Shown here one piece after another: positions 23,845 to 37,808 of a DNA stretch of 64,000 nucleotides; position 1 is the first letter of the stretch, and every line of letters starts with the position of its first letter. A model generated the notes under the pieces. It was not told where the DNA came from. It saw only the letters and a list, made by a program, of their open reading frames with translations, and searched no databases. Where the stretch lies: the NCBI RefSeq assembly GCF_949628265.1, contig NC_088788.1, positions 6,448,001-6,512,000 on the forward strand. The letters are read 5' to 3'. The position numbers and the translations under genes are program-made. The DNA comes from Cloeon dipterum (Eukaryota; Arthropoda; Insecta; Ephemeroptera; Baetidae).

Positions 23845-26800
23845 GTGAGACCAGATTTCCGATTCGAATTAAATTTCCTCAAAATTATATTTGATTCGAG
23901 AACTGAAATTTTTTTAGCAACTCCTTCCAGCCTGTTTTTTGTTATTTCTTTTTAAAATTAAATTTACCTCTCGTTGCGGTCTTTGAATTCTTTGTGGCGG
24001 TGCAAGTCAACAGGTGGCACTCAATCGGCGGTCCTCGGCGCTTTTTATTAATCCGCATAGGCCGCGCGCGTCTGGTTTGCGCTGAAAAGAAAAGTGGCTA
24101 GTAGATAGGCCTCGGTGCGTCGTCCGCACAAAGAAATAAAAAGAAAAAATCCACCAGCCGCCGAGGCGAACCCTTTCATCGCAACTTGTCAATGGAAAAA
24201 GGAGGCCGCGCACTCTGCTTTTCGGGGATTTGAACGCACGGCCGGCGCCAATTATAGTCGCACTCTGGATCCTGTTTGTATTATTTGTGGAAAAGGGCTT
24301 TGCGCGGACGAGTGAGTCATTCGTAGCGGTGATTAATTAGAATCTCGTCAACATTTGACAATGGTTAATTAGAGAATGTGGTGTAAGAATCAGCTTTTGA
24401 TGTTTTAAATTGCTTATATAGCTTTTATTTTGTAACCTGTAAACCTTTTTTGTTTCTACCTATCTCATGATTCCTCTAGGGTTCTGATAGAATTGTGTAA
24501 TTGAAAAAATTGGGAAACAATTAAATTGAATTGTGCAAGCAAACATCATTTTAGAAAATCATGCAAGCCTTGATTAAAAATGAAGAAACTTCTTCTGTTT
24601 TTAATAATTCAATGAAAACTTTTAAAATTACGTCAAGTGTGTTGAAACGGCTCCGTGATTTCAGTTTGTATATTTTTTGTTGCATTTTTTCTTAGAATTT
24701 CCTGGTCCAATGATAGATTGTGTTTAGTAATCGACTTGGAACAAAAATTTTGCTAAATAGTAAAACCAAAACTTTCAATTTTCATTTTACAGATCGCTTG
24801 ATCTTCTAATTACAAATATTTACAGTCAAAACATTTCTAGGTGCATTTTCTATCGATTTCATTTAATTTTATGATAAATAAATTAACTGAACGGACTAGA
24901 TCTCCAGAATTATTACATCGTTTGAAAGTAGATTATAAAGTAAATAATTTAGGTGTATTTTTTATTTTATATTAAATAGCCTCTATTCGGAATTTTTTAT
25001 TCTAATGCTACGGAAACGTTCTTTAGACTCGAAGTAAATGTTCAAGAATTGTTTTTTTAAGGCAAAAATAGTCTCTTTATGAATATTTTATAATATGACC
25101 AATTTATTTTCAATTTGACAATAATTATCATTCTCAGAGATGGCATTTATGATTGTTGGGAGCAATCAAATATCATTTAGAACGAATTTACTAACTTCTT
25201 GGAACATTTTTTCCGTTCTTTGCAAGAATTCACATTAATTATGGGGTTCTCAGTCTCTCCAACTCTTCAGAAGGAACAAAAGCGCCAGGAAAATTTTTAT
25301 TTTACGCTTTAAATTTTTTATATTTGCATTTGAAAGAAGAAAAATCAGGAATTCAGCAATTTTGTTGATTTCTGTCAATTTAATTTCAGAATTTCATGAA
25401 CCGCATAAACAAACATACACTTTCCCGTCTAAAAGAGCGTAAGTAAGTCAAATCAACTTAAATTCTTGAGTCTAATTTTTACGCTTTTAAGTACAGTGCA
25501 ATATTCTCCCAATAAATCAACAATTAGAATACCTTTCTCAATAACAGAACGCTAACAAAAAACTGGGCGTTACGAAAATCCAGCCGAATTATTTCTCGAT
25601 TTGGCCGCGAGCGTGAAACGGATTATTTGTGCGCGCCAAAAATCTGTTATGGAAGCTGCGGCAAACGGATGATGAATTTTCATCGCGGAGCAGGCGAGCG
25701 CGCACGAAGCGCCGCGGGAACGAAAAGTGGTCGAAAGAGTGGCAAAAAGCGGCTTAAATTGATTTTGTGCATGTGCAACAAACACGTTGCTGCTGCTGCT
25801 GCTGCTGCTGCTGTGCGGAATCGGTCGTTACACATGCGAGCAGCGCACATTGTCTGCGCTCTGCTCTGTCAAATAAAATAAAAACAGAAAACAAGCGCAG
25901 AAGATGCGACAGGTTTGCAAATAGACTCTGCGTATTGGTTGTCATTATCCTTTTTTGCTCCTTCTCCTCGATCCTGCTGCTGCTGCTGCGCTGCTTGGCA
26001 GTTGCTGATTTTATTAAATTGCTCTTTTTGTAACGAATTGAGAATATTCTTCTCATGTGTGAATGAAAAGCGGACAGATGTGACCGGTTTGCTGCGCGCT
26101 GTCAGCTTATTCGCAGCATCTTTTGGGTGGACCCGAGGCAAACGGTCACTCGCCAAATTCTCGACTTTTGCCGAAACGAAAATTTAATCGGACTCGTTCC
26201 GCTTGGGTAGTAAAAAATGGTCGACACCCATTTCTCGGCTGCTTATTCAACAGGTTCACTTAGGATGAAATGCGGCTTTTTTGAATTAGGCAGCTTGTCG
26301 CATTCCATGAACGTTGAAAATGGACTCTAAAGAGGCAAAAGGCTATTTTTAATGTTCAGCAAAAAAATCTGGATTAAAAAAGCCGCTGGAGTTTTTTGTT
26401 AATTAACTAAAAATGTTGCTCCGGTCGAAATGTTTAAACGTGAAAGGTAATTTTTTAAACATTTAGAACCTGCTTCAAATACTATTTTATGTAATAATTA
26501 AAGCAAAACTCCAATTAATTAAAATAATTTATAGAGTTCCCGCCAAAAGTTTGACGTTAAGATATTCATATGAGCTAAAGCCTGTCCACCAACATCTTTT
26601 ATTCCAGAACAAGTTAAATCTGCCCACTTGAATAAAAACGGCCGAAATTTATGAATTTTTGGATGAGCATGATGTCCACTCTTCAAATTTCATCCATATC
26701 GTAAAGAATCAATTAGCCCAGGAGCCATAACCGTGAAAGCAGTCATCAATCACCGTTTTCGTGTCCCAGCAATCCTGTTTCTCGGCCGCTCCTCTTTTTT

Positions 26801-27284
26801 CCCCTCGCTCGCTCGTCGAATTATTCAAATCCGCGCCGGAATGATTTCGATAACGTGTATTATACGGCCGAGGGAATCACTTACCTCGCGAGTAGGAGGA
26901 TAAAAGTGCGCTGTTTGCGTATATTTCAATTTGTTAGTTGATGCAAGCAGCGCTTTTCCATCTCAGCAGCAGCAGCTTCGTCTCGTTATTCCCCGGCAGC
27001 AGCTGTTTTAATTGGACACGATATTATACACTTTGATCGCCGCTACCGTCGCTCCAAAGATGAGAGAGGCCACTTTGTCTTGACACGTCTCTTTTCAAGA
27101 CCGCATAGTATGGTATGGCAACTGCCGAAAACACCGGGACGTCCATTTAAAGCAGCGTTTAGGCCAACATTAATTTTCATTAGCTTGTTGCGGACAGATA
27201 CTTATTTGTAAGTGTCCTTGTTGCAGATATTTTAAAGTAGTCAATATTCAAAAAGGGCGAAAGGGAGTGGTTTAAAAAACGGAT
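23845..27284. other. Intergenic or intronic
   Basis: AT-rich sequence from 24320 to 25540, then CpG-rich sections at 25560-26180 and 26740-27130 with CAG/CTG-type runs. If the candidate exon ending at 23844 is real, this is its first intron. No coding exon seen. Confidence 0.4.
25788..25813. repeat. (TGC)n trinucleotide repeat
   Basis: About eight and a half TGC units. A shorter run of the same unit lies at 25974-25989. Confidence 0.9.
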
Positions 27285-28090
27285 TGATATAGGGCTACAA
27301 TTGATAATTATCAGAATTGTTGGATGCAATCAGCAGTTGATCAATAAACAATTTGTTCTACAATTTTAAAGAGGAATGATACTACAAAAGCCTGGAAAAT
27401 ACTTGTTGCCAATGCATAACCTCGCCCCTTAGGATTCAGTTAAAGCCTAAATTAACCTGAGAAGTACTGCAATTTTTTGAGAAAATTGGCTGGGAAGTTA
27501 GCGTGCTTCTCAAATGGTAAAGGCTGTCTCCTTACTTGAAATCCGATTTAATTTCAAAACCAAGAGTTTCCCCAATAAGTGGCATACACCGTTGGACAGA
27601 TCTCGACGAGAGGAATCGGAATATGCCAAGAAAATATGTTCAAGCACTGTAAATTTTGGAGAAAATTGGCAAAATTTGAATTTTTACTGTAGGAAGGTCC
27701 GTTTTTTATTATTGCAAATTGTTGAACAAATTGTTTATCGATCAAATGTCTATGGCATTCAATAATTCAAATAATTTTCAATTGTTGCCATGTATCATTC
27801 CACTTTAAATTAAAAATTCAAATTTTCTCAAAAATTTCTAGCGCTGAAACTCATTTTCTTGGCAGATTTATATTCCTCTCGTCGAGATCTGTCCATTAGC
27901 GTGTGGAAACTTTTAGGGAAACTCTTTGTTGTAAAATAAAATCAGATTTCAAGTAAGGAGACAGTCCTCCCCATTTGAAAATCATGCTGACTTCTCAGCC
28001 ACTTTTCTAAAAAATGTACAGTACTACTTTTGGATCAAGTTTGGCTTCAACTGAATTCTAATTGGCAACTAGGATTTTCCAGGATTAAAA
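27285..28090 (-). mobile_element. Older family A copy, split by a younger one
   Basis: Sequence at 27288-27365 matches the end of a reverse-oriented family A element (CAATTG...AATTGTTGGATGC...AACAATTTGTTC). The remainder of that element resumes at about 27809 and continues, diverged, to about 28090 (TTCCTCTCGTCGAGATCTGTCC is still recognisable). The complete copy at 27366-27808 sits between the two halves. Confidence 0.7.
27366..27808 (+). mobile_element. Family A TTAA-bounded MITE, copy 5 (nested)
   Basis: A complete forward copy from TTAAAGAGGAATGATACT to CCACTTTAA, inserted within an older copy of the same family. TTAA is present at both junctions. Confidence 0.85.
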
Positions 28091-28918
28091 TTTTCATAAA
28101 AGAACAAAAAAATAAACTGGCAAGTTATAATAATGGTTGCTATAGATGTTTTTGCTGCAATTTTATGATTGGTTGTTTAAACTGGATTTTAGTTAAAATT
28201 TAAATTTGTTCCTCTTTTATTCGTTTAAATTGATGATAAAATATGAACCGAAGCTGTCACGCCCCTGCCACGGCCTCAATTTATTTTTTATCTTATAAAA
28301 GCGCCAGTGTACTGCACGAAATCTTAAATTATTCTTTCGATCTATTTGCTGTACCTACTTTGCTCATTCTTTTAATTCTAAAAAAGCCTCTATATGAACA
28401 TAACAATTAAAAATGGCGCCCCTTTGCTCTATTTTCAAGTGGTTAAAAATAACTCTTTTGCTAATCTTGTTTTTAAAATGTAGGGCAAAATGTATTTTTA
28501 GGTTCTCCCAACCTTCACGTTTCCTCTCTATCTAGTTTAATAAACGCCAACAAATCCGAGTCGCAGGCGTGTTTGCGGGCTTAAAGGTGTTGTCCCGTTT
28601 TTCAACTGTTATTAACTCCTTCTCGCGATTGACAGTTAAATTAAAGAGGAGATAAACGCCAAAAGCTGAAGCCTCGTAAAAAGAAAAGCAAATACTTGAC
28701 CCTCTCTCGCGTGAAATATTAATATTTTCGCAGCCGCCGGCCGGCGCCGAGGAATCCAGTTTTTGATTTGCAATTACGCGCCATCAGCACCGCTCGTTTA
28801 CGACGAGATGATATTTATTTAATTTCTGCCGCATTTATTCTTGTGAAGTGCCGACAGTGTAATAACAATTATCTTGCTGCCCGAGTCATGAAGTAATTTC
28901 CAGCGCGCATGTGAATGC

Positions 28919-28978
28919 ATGCAAATGATAATAATTATGATATATTTTCGCATGTCGTTACGTGGATTGTATGCAAAT
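28919..28978 (+). promoter_or_regulatory. Pair of octamer motifs in candidate enhancer
   Basis: ATGCAAAT occurs at 28919-28926 and 28971-28978, in the same orientation and 52 bases apart, within a patch of homeodomain-like TAAT motifs next to a CpG-rich island. Octamers are POU-factor sites in animals. Function here is inferred only. Confidence 0.3.
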
Positions 28979-30607
28979 ATAACAAAACGAGCTTTTAAGC
29001 CGAGCGGTTATTTCCTTCTTTTCTTTTTTCAAAGGTGCGCACAGGCCAATTACCCCCGAGATGCATCTCTCTCTTCTTTAACTCACCTCGTGCACTAACG
29101 CGATGCAAAACGGAATTTGATAGAGCAAAACGAACGATCACAAACACATTTAATGGCAATTTTCAGAATCAGGCACATAAGAAAGTAGGGTAATATGTTT
29201 TATTTTTAGCTCCTATAAACAAGTTTGACGTGAAGCCCAATTTACGCCGTTATTTCTTTTCTTAGCTCATAATTTGAGTCTACTTTTGCGAGATGTGTTA
29301 TTAACGTTTTCGCCGTCACCATAAAATCGACATTTTTCTAGGAATGCAGACAACAATTATGAAACCCGGAAATATCCGCTATTGTCAACAAAAATCATAG
29401 CACGTGTGCATAAATACACGCAATACACTCGCACTCTAGTTCCGTTTCTTCAGTATTAACTCTAAGAAAATATGCTAGTCTATAGTTAATTCCGTTTAGT
29501 ACAGAAAATTCTTGTTTTGTCTATTGACTAGAAAATCAAAATAAAATGAAAAACTGTTTATTAATGGTACGTATTTTTCATTTTATTAAAATGCTTCAGT
29601 TGTTTAAATAATATTAAATTAAATATTTGGTTATTTAAATTACTGAAATTACTTTTAAACCCCTATTTTAATTGAAATTTTAATTTAAAATTTTATTAAT
29701 TTGTTTATAATATATTTTTTACTGTAATAATGGGACTTTATTATGGGCGTAAAATTCTTTTTTCGACTTTTTTATTTGTGTGCCAAGATTCTGGTTCTAT
29801 CACTTCTCAGGACGGTATAAATGCTACCATTAATTTTCCGAATGTTAGGATGCTTTTCTTACAAATCATCAAAATATATATTATGTCCTTAATTTTCGGC
29901 AGAAATGCCAATTATTGAAGATAAAATTGGATGAGATAGGAACTTTCATTTGACCTTTGAATAAAATTAATTGTTTGAAAAAGCATCCTTTGCCAATTTA
30001 AAGCGATTTCTAAATCATTCGAGTGCAAAATAATCAATATAAAATATTCAAACGAATTAAAACAAGTCAAAGTAAAAATTTTCCTTTCAAATTTTGTTTC
30101 AATAAATTAAACAGAACAATTTTAAGGCTTTAACAAAGAATAAAATATGATAAATATAATTGTTGGAAATTTAGTGGACAAAACTGTCTTGACAAAATTA
30201 TTTATAAATTAACGGTTAATATTTTTAGGCTCTCCAATTCATGAAACTGAGGAATAAACAGTCTTGTTTAAATATTTTTTCTCCGTAATTAATTTCAGGG
30301 ATAATTAAACCAGGATCAAAATATAACCGGGATGAATGGGTGGAAAGCCAGGCGCATTGGTCTGTTTATTTATATTTCGAGCTCACTGGGCTTACGTGTG
30401 CATTCCATTTATCATGAGAAGCGTCAGAGAGTTGGTTCTTATATATATGTAGTTAGCTAAGCGGCTTGAGCGGATGAGCTGGAAACTCTCGATTAAATCG
30501 CAGATTCCGCGTAGAGCAGCGAAATGACGCAACAAAGGAGATTCCTGGCAGCCGAGAATATTAATAGCGCTCATTACAAAGAGATCTCGGCCTGATAAAA
30601 ACACGTA

Positions 30608-30610
<3 letters not shown>

Positions 30611-30643
<33 letters not shown>
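30611..30643. repeat. (AC)n microsatellite
   Basis: About sixteen uninterrupted AC units. Confidence 0.95.
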
Positions 30644-30645
<2 letters not shown>

Positions 30646-32977
30646 CAGCCCGGCTAATGAAAGACAAAGCGTGATTGTTGCTTTTATTAAAAATTAAGGC
30701 AAAAGGCCGGGACAATGGGTCTGGTGTGCTGCTGCTGCTCGCGGGCGAGCCGACCCGACAAGACATGGACCGAGAGCACACACATTCCAGCTGGCCTGAT
30801 TAGAGGCCCGCGGCGGCCACAGCCGAGAGAGAGATCATCGCCCCGCGTCGCGCCGCAGCCGCCGAGCAGGCAGACCACCCGCACAACCCGACTGCGCCGC
30901 CTCGCTCCATAAATCAAGGCGCGCGCATATCATTCCTAGTTTCCCTGCAAAACGCAGCAGACGCTCCGTTAAAGAGGATAAACACCCTCCAGATCAAATA
31001 TATAATAATTTTCATTTATTTTTTAGCTTAAAATGAGTATTTGTTTCTGAGTAGACACATTAACAATTTAAAATGAAGATGAAATTTTAATTTTACTCGC
31101 AAAATTTGAAAATAATATATAGGAAAAAAATATTAGGACTTTCCCGTCTATAAGAATTAACAGTTTCTAGAAAACTAGTAGATTTTCTTTTTTTAATTAA
31201 AAACACACAAAAATTTTGGATGTATGCTTTCTCCTAGACATCACATTTCAAGTAAAGTTGACTTCTTATTAAGGTCATTCAACAGAAAATAGCTATTTAT
31301 TTCAATAAATGAAAAAAATACCTTGAAAATAAAGCACACAAACTGAATTTAAATTTCTTTGAAGCAATTTAAAAAATATTAGGATGTATAAAATAAAAAA
31401 AAAATCAGCTCATCTTACAGAAAATTTTTTATAATTTTACTTTCCAAAATCACCTTATCATTTTTAAAAATATCTTCCTAATGTGTATTAATAATTTCAT
31501 CCAGAAATATTCATTCTATTCCTTCCCAGCAAAAAACAAATAATGACATGTTCATCCAAGTAGATTATAAATTTTCCTCCTCACGTTTTAATTTATAGCT
31601 GGAGAGCCCCAGTTTTAATCCACTTTAATTTATATCCACGCACGCTAAGACGAGAGAAAGAGAGAGAGACTGGCCGTGTGTGTATATTCTTAATTGCAGC
31701 ATAAGACGAGATGCATCTCACTTCGTGGGGCAAATTACGCGGCGAGTTGTCTTATTTGCGCGGATTATCTGCGGCTGATCGCCGATTTATTAAACCCGTC
31801 CGCGCGCAGACAGTTTTATTGCCGGCCTTTTGTAAGGAAATCGAGCAAATCCACCCGCGAGTAGGGTTCAAGGAAAGCTGAGTACCAAGGCAGCAACTTG
31901 AGATCAACAGATGATCTCAAGCAAAAAATGCTACAGAGATTTAATGCAAATAAAAACATTGTCAGTAATTTTCTTTTATAAAGATTAAATTTAAAAATTT
32001 TCAAATCGTAATAAAAAAGGTAACGTGTTGTAGTTAAACTAATTTTATTACTTTATTCTTAATTTTATAAAATTTCAATTTTTATTTTGAATATTTGTGC
32101 TCGAATTTATAGTGATCTTTGTACTTTATACACTTAGAGCTATTGCAAAACCTTTTCAACGTGTTTCATTCATCATAATTTTATTTTTAAAGAAGCGATT
32201 GGGTAATTGTATAATGACGTCTTATTAATAGTTTACAATTTTCTCTCTCTTATACCGGTATGGGTATTTATTAATTTCTATATTCCAACAACCCAACATT
32301 TATAACAATGCAAAAAACAATTAATTAGTTACAAAATAGACATTAAATTGGTGTAATTGAGCAAGAGTACGTGGCCAAATTAGCAAATTCAGTGCAAAGT
32401 CCAAATAAGGAGTTGAGTAATACATTTTATTTCATCACGCGGCTGCATTCCAACATAATTGCAGACACGATTACACAAAAGCGCAGTCGATTCTCCTCCA
32501 ATTTGTCATGCACGCGCTGCTGTTTCCAATCAATAATTGCCACCGCATTAAAGAGTGAGGCACAAATGTGTCAATTTCCCTCTCAATCAACTAGCCGCAA
32601 AAGGCAGACTTTTGAGTCGATTATCGTTATTTATGGCTCGCTGCTGACACGGTCACACCTTTTTCGCTTAATCAAGCTGCTCTTGCCGAGAGCAAAACGA
32701 CACACAATGTTGCGTTTCGCTCCCGCGACAAGTTAGGAAATGTTCGAAAATGTATTGGATGAACGTTTCAACAGCCATGTTTTACTAAATTGTATAATCG
32801 TCAGGGTTAGCAACTTTAATCTGTTTTTAAAGGGGTCTGCAGATGCGATTTGTTAAAAAAATTGTGAAATATCTTGTAAATATATATATAAAAAATATTT
32901 GATTTCAGGACTTTAAAAATTACAGAAATTTTTACGTTGGACTTTTAATAAGCACTACAAAATCAAGCCAGCGAAAT

Positions 32978-33249
32978 CAGCGGGGTCTAAATTCTTGCGA
33001 CACGCAGATATGGCGTCCGGTGGAGTATGGCGCGAAAAAACGGTCTCGAGAAAATACGCGAAAAGAAGTTTTTTTCAATATTGTGACAGAATTTGCATTA
33101 CTCTTATCTAATTGTGTCTTTTGGATCGTAAAAACAAACTCTTGACACTTCGTACGGAATCCAAAGAGAGCTTTTTGTTTCCCACCTTCAGACGCCATCT
33201 TGGATCTGCGCAGAGGGAACCAATTTTATCGCACATCTGGCTCCCGCTG
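32978..33249 (+). mobile_element. hAT-like MITE (family D), copy 2
   Basis: A 272-bp element with ends CAGCGGGG and CCCGCTG. Flanking duplications are AGCGAAAT (32970-32977) and AGCAAAAT (33250-33257), matching at 7 of 8. The body matches copy 1 at 12842, for example CGACACGCAGATATGGCGTC. Confidence 0.85.
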
Positions 33250-33257
33250 AGCAAAAT

Positions 33258-34369
33258 TTCAGATTTTCTCCTGCAACACGCTCTTTTTCACTGAATTTGG
33301 CTGAAATTTCGGATTTAATTCAATTTTAAATCAGACAAAAACATTGATGCGTCTGGTTTTTAGCAATCAAATGTTAAATTAATCAATAAAACTTTTCAAA
33401 TTTTAATATTTTAAGTTAAAAATTAATTTATATAGATATTTTCTCGGTGAAAATACACATTGAGAACAATCATGGACGCTTTTTGTGCTTTTTCAATCTT
33501 TCATTTTCAATAAAATTCCAAGTTTTCATATGTGAATCGATTCTCTGATTGTGAGACAGCAGAATACAAGTGTTTTTCAAAATTTTCTTCAGACTGCCTA
33601 AAATTGGCAACCCCGTGATCAAGCTTCACTCGCGTTCCTTTCCGTTTGTGTGTGGATGAATGCGATGCGATTATTATTATTATTAAATCCCACTCGACTT
33701 GTCGGCCGGGGAGAAGGCAAATGATTCATCTGCGGTGGCTCACACCTGGTACAGCTCCAAAGTGACTTGATGAGATGCGCATTAATCACTCCCACTGCGC
33801 TCGATCATACACGTATAATTCGCTCTGTGCTGTGAGAGATGCGTGGAAAATCGTCGCAGCCTCCGCTCTCGCGCGTCGATTCAATTCATATTTTTTTTAT
33901 TTTCATTTTATTCTCTCCTCCTCTCGCCTGCATTTAATCGGCGTGTTTTATCCGTTCATTAGTTATGCATATTGCGCGCGGCGAGAAATGCTCTTTCTCT
34001 CGACGCTCACTAATCATTCGCCTGAGTTAAATATGTGCAAACAGCACAAATGACGATTTACCGGTGAATTTGTTTAGGGCGGGATTCAATTATACACACA
34101 CTGCTCTTGGATTCGACTACACCCTTTAATTCAGTTTGACAGTTTGTTGTGAATAGCTTGTATTTTCTCCGTATTTAATGTCTTTACAGTTATTCCTTTC
34201 AATCTTTAAAAAAATCTCTGGAATTGCTTTCAATTACAAAGGAAGACATTTTGAGCTTGTGAATTTTTTGAGGAAGAGATCAGAAGGGTCAGAACTAATT
34301 GATATATCTCTGCAGCTAATTAATTAAAGGTTTTTTTAGATTAGTTTTGGATGAGGTTAAAAATTGTTG
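33258..34369. other. Intergenic or intronic
   Basis: AT-rich, with a mixed section at 33600-34060. No gene recognised. Confidence 0.4.
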
Positions 34370-34716
34370 ATCCGTGGCCTGTCTGGTAGAGTACAGCGGG
34401 AAATTTACAAACGTAAAATGAAATTAGCTTGGAACATTAACCATGAAAATACCTTCAGCACAATTAATATTTTTGTTGTTATTTCTTTACTAACAGCTGA
34501 TTAGCCCGTTAATTGGCAAATCGTCCATTAGATGGCACATCAGGCTTATGGAAATGTAACAAATTATGCGGGAATGAAATACTTAGGTCGGCACGCCTCT
34601 TTTTCGACGCTTCTGATTGGCCGCTGGACTGTCTCCTGATTGGCCTCCAATATTTCGACGCCATATTGACTTCTGACCGGCGGGAACCAACACAAATCGC
34701 AATCCAGACCCCGGTG
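34370..34716 (+). mobile_element. Family B inverted-repeat element, copy 1
   Basis: A ~350-bp element. It shares CTGGTAGAGTACAGCGGGAA-like and TGATTGGCCTCCAATATTTC-like blocks with 39439-39805 and 59023-59377. It ends CCCCGGTG; the start is degraded (CCGTGGCCTG). No coding capacity. Confidence 0.75.
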
Positions 34717-37700
34717 GTGCAGTTTAAAATTCTACTAATAGCTATATTATCTTGAAACAAGTCAAGTGAAGCCGAGCTTTGTTGGATATTTTTTTTTTTA
34801 AATTTATTCCACGTGCTATTTAACTTTTTATTATTTTTTTTTTATTTTAATCTAATGAAACTAATTATTCTATATAAAACAGTTTCTTGGTACGTGATTT
34901 GTCTAAAATTACGAGATAATTTAACTATAGCTGTAAATATATTAAATCTCCATTTGTTTCTCTGCATGCAATATTAATTTAATTATTGATCATAGACATA
35001 AAGTGAAAAATTGGTATTTCTCGGCTGTAATATAAATATTACACAGCCTTCTATTGTTATGCTATTATCTGTTTAACAGTTTTTAACTGTTTTTTTTCTA
35101 ATAACATCAGTATTTTTGGATATAAAACATGGCAGTGTCGAAGTATTTGAAAAAAAAAACTTATGTAGAAACTAACCACTTTCAGATGTTGAATTAAGCA
35201 GAGCAATAATCTAACTTATTTATAGACCTTGTCCTTGCTGCGTTAAAAGGGTTTCAAGTTGAGGTGTGGACGGGTTGAGTTTTATGTCTTTTTTACTCCA
35301 GCAGGTGTTGCCATGGTAACAAAATCAGTTTAAATATGTATGCTCTTCTCATAACAAAGTTGAATTAATTTTAATTCAAAATTTATTATTTACAACAATT
35401 TAATAGAATATTGATTTTTGTAATTTACATTTTGATTTTTAGATTTATTTCATAGTTACGACAGATAATAAACAAAAACGTCTGCTAATTTTTTCAGCAT
35501 TCATGAAGCAAAAATTATGCTAAACTTAAGAGAGAAAACGTAACATAAGAAATTTTGCGGCAAATAATATTTTCATCTATAAGTAGCACATTTTGTATCA
35601 AATTAGAAATTTCACCAAATATCTATAGATATTAACTGAGTTTTGAGTTTGCTCAAAGTGTTAATTAAATTAAAAAACAATTAATTTTTAATCTCAAATT
35701 AAGGGCCTTGTTTCTAAATTAAAATAAACTCATTCTAAATAAATCATTTAAAAAAGGGAAGCAGCCTCTTCGTTTTTATCTCAGACGAAAATCGGAGCGG
35801 ACAGAATTATTCTTCTCGGCTTGCGTTTCCCTGCCGCGCAGCAGATCGAAGTTGATTTCCGCGAGATAAAATGTATATTAATAGCGGCCATAAATCGTTG
35901 GTCCCATTTCGGTGTTATCGGGTGCGCGCGAAATTCGGCACGGCACTTAATTTATGATAATTGCAGGCCAATTAATGCAGCTCGCGAAAGCAGGAGAGTG
36001 CGTTAATAATGTGTAACGGATTTGCCAGCGTCGCGGCTAAATTCATTGCTCGCGACGATCCATTAATTAGAGCAAATCGCTCCGTCTGATGTGATAATTA
36101 CGCCGCCGACGAGCATATCGAGTGAAGTAAGTGAGTGAGAATCTGCTCGTTTAATGCACTCAAGAAAGAGAAGCCGCCGCCGCCGCCGCGAGTCAGTCAG
36201 TCGGGTTACAAAACCGCATTTGAATGGTCTCGTAAGTGGAGCACAATTTTATGGTCGGCTCTGCAGATGGAGGGTGACCGAAGAAGTGCTCTCCTTGCAT
36301 TGTTTTATTTAAAACGCGTATAAATTCCTGCGCGTGTGGCACCTTTAACAAATTACAACCATTAGACGGCTTGATTTAAACGGAAATTTTGTTTTAAATT
36401 TTAGCAAAGAACTGTGAGTGATAATTTTGTGTTTAAATATTTCAAATTGATTTTTGTATGATATTTCAAGTAAATATTTATTTATTATATACCAATTTAA
36501 GACAGACTTCCTTTTATTTTAAGCAACATTTGGAGCAGGAAATATTAATTAATAAATTACACGCTAGAAAATTACATAAAAGTTACAAATAATAATTATT
36601 TCAAGCCCTTTTATTTAACTCACAATATTAATTTAAATTCTATTTATCTCGAGATGAAATCATAAATATTTCAATTGGCGTAAAAATAATTTCCCATTCA
36701 CGTCCTCGAAAGAGCTGATGGTGTGAAATTCTAGCGGAGAGAGAAAGAGACTGCCTGCCGAGATGATCCGGACAGAAGCTAATTTCTGCGCCTGCTTGCT
36801 TGAAATGCAGTCAAGCAGCAATCGCGCCGCATCAACCGATCAACAATCCGCCGTGGCAACATTGTTGCAATACACATATTTCAGAGGCAGACGTATTATT
36901 TGCTCGGCGGACGTGCAATTCAACTTATCATTTAGATGGAAATTCACTTCCAAGTCGTATTTCTCATTGGACAGGCTTACGAAACAAGAATAACGTTGGT
37001 ATAAAACGGAGGACATTTTTTAATGAGTCTGAAAGTATGAACAACAGGAAAGTTCAATGGCTAATGAAAAATGTGATTAATATTTCTACTTAGAGGCAGA
37101 ATTCAACTGACAAAGCCACACAATTTTGGTCAAATTGGAACTTTAAGTAAAGAAAACAACAAAGAAATTAGGCCTGAATGCTGTATATTTTGGCAGAATC
37201 GAGAATTTTGTTTTCTTCCAACCTCTTGCTACATTATTACCTCCCCAATCCTGTATCTATAATCATTATAGTATATTGAATTTTTTAAAAGTGGGTTGAA
37301 AATCGGTCTTTTGGAGTTGATCTAGCCCATCCTATATCCTCAAGTTCATTATTTGAGAACGATTTATTGAGTAAAACACTGTGCAGTTTTGCAATTCCTA
37401 TGGAAAGGATTTTTTGTGGACAATTCATGCAACAAAAATTAATAAAAATTTGTTATTAGTTTCGTTTAAAGACGAATTTGTTGAAAATTAAAGGGAACAC
37501 ACCGCTGAATTTTTTTTAAATTCTAGTGCGCCTTGGGAAATTATCTAAAAAATTATTTTTAAACATAAGATTGGTAAAATTACCAATATACTCAAAAAAC
37601 AACCTTCTGAAAAAGTAGATTCAATGAATTTGGCTTGACAAAAGAAACCCAATGGATTTTTTTTAAATTTAAAATTTAAATTTTAAAGAAATTTCCCAAA

Positions 37701-37808
37701 AATCTGCAAGGGCGTGATATTTTATTGAAATTAGACGAAATTTCCTTGATTTTGCTCCAAATGAGCCTTAAACTCGTGAATTTAGCTTTAGACTGCAGGA
37801 ATTTTTCT
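34717..37808. other. Intergenic or intronic
   Basis: AT-rich DNA with a conserved-looking mixed block at 35800-36330. The block contains homeodomain-like sites (GGCCATAAA, TTAATTTATGATAATTG, CCAATTAATG) and a CCG-type run near 36173-36189. No coding exon supported. Confidence 0.4.

Larger units (their letters stand above)
28091..32969. other. Intergenic or intronic
   Basis: Alternating AT-rich DNA and CpG-rich islands (28720-28800, 30690-30930, 31640-31850). I see no supported exon. Open frames in the 30690-30930 island run on both strands and reflect composition. Confidence 0.4.

Noticed and set aside
30611..30643. The AC run as a regulatory or mobile feature
   Set aside because: An ordinary dinucleotide microsatellite.
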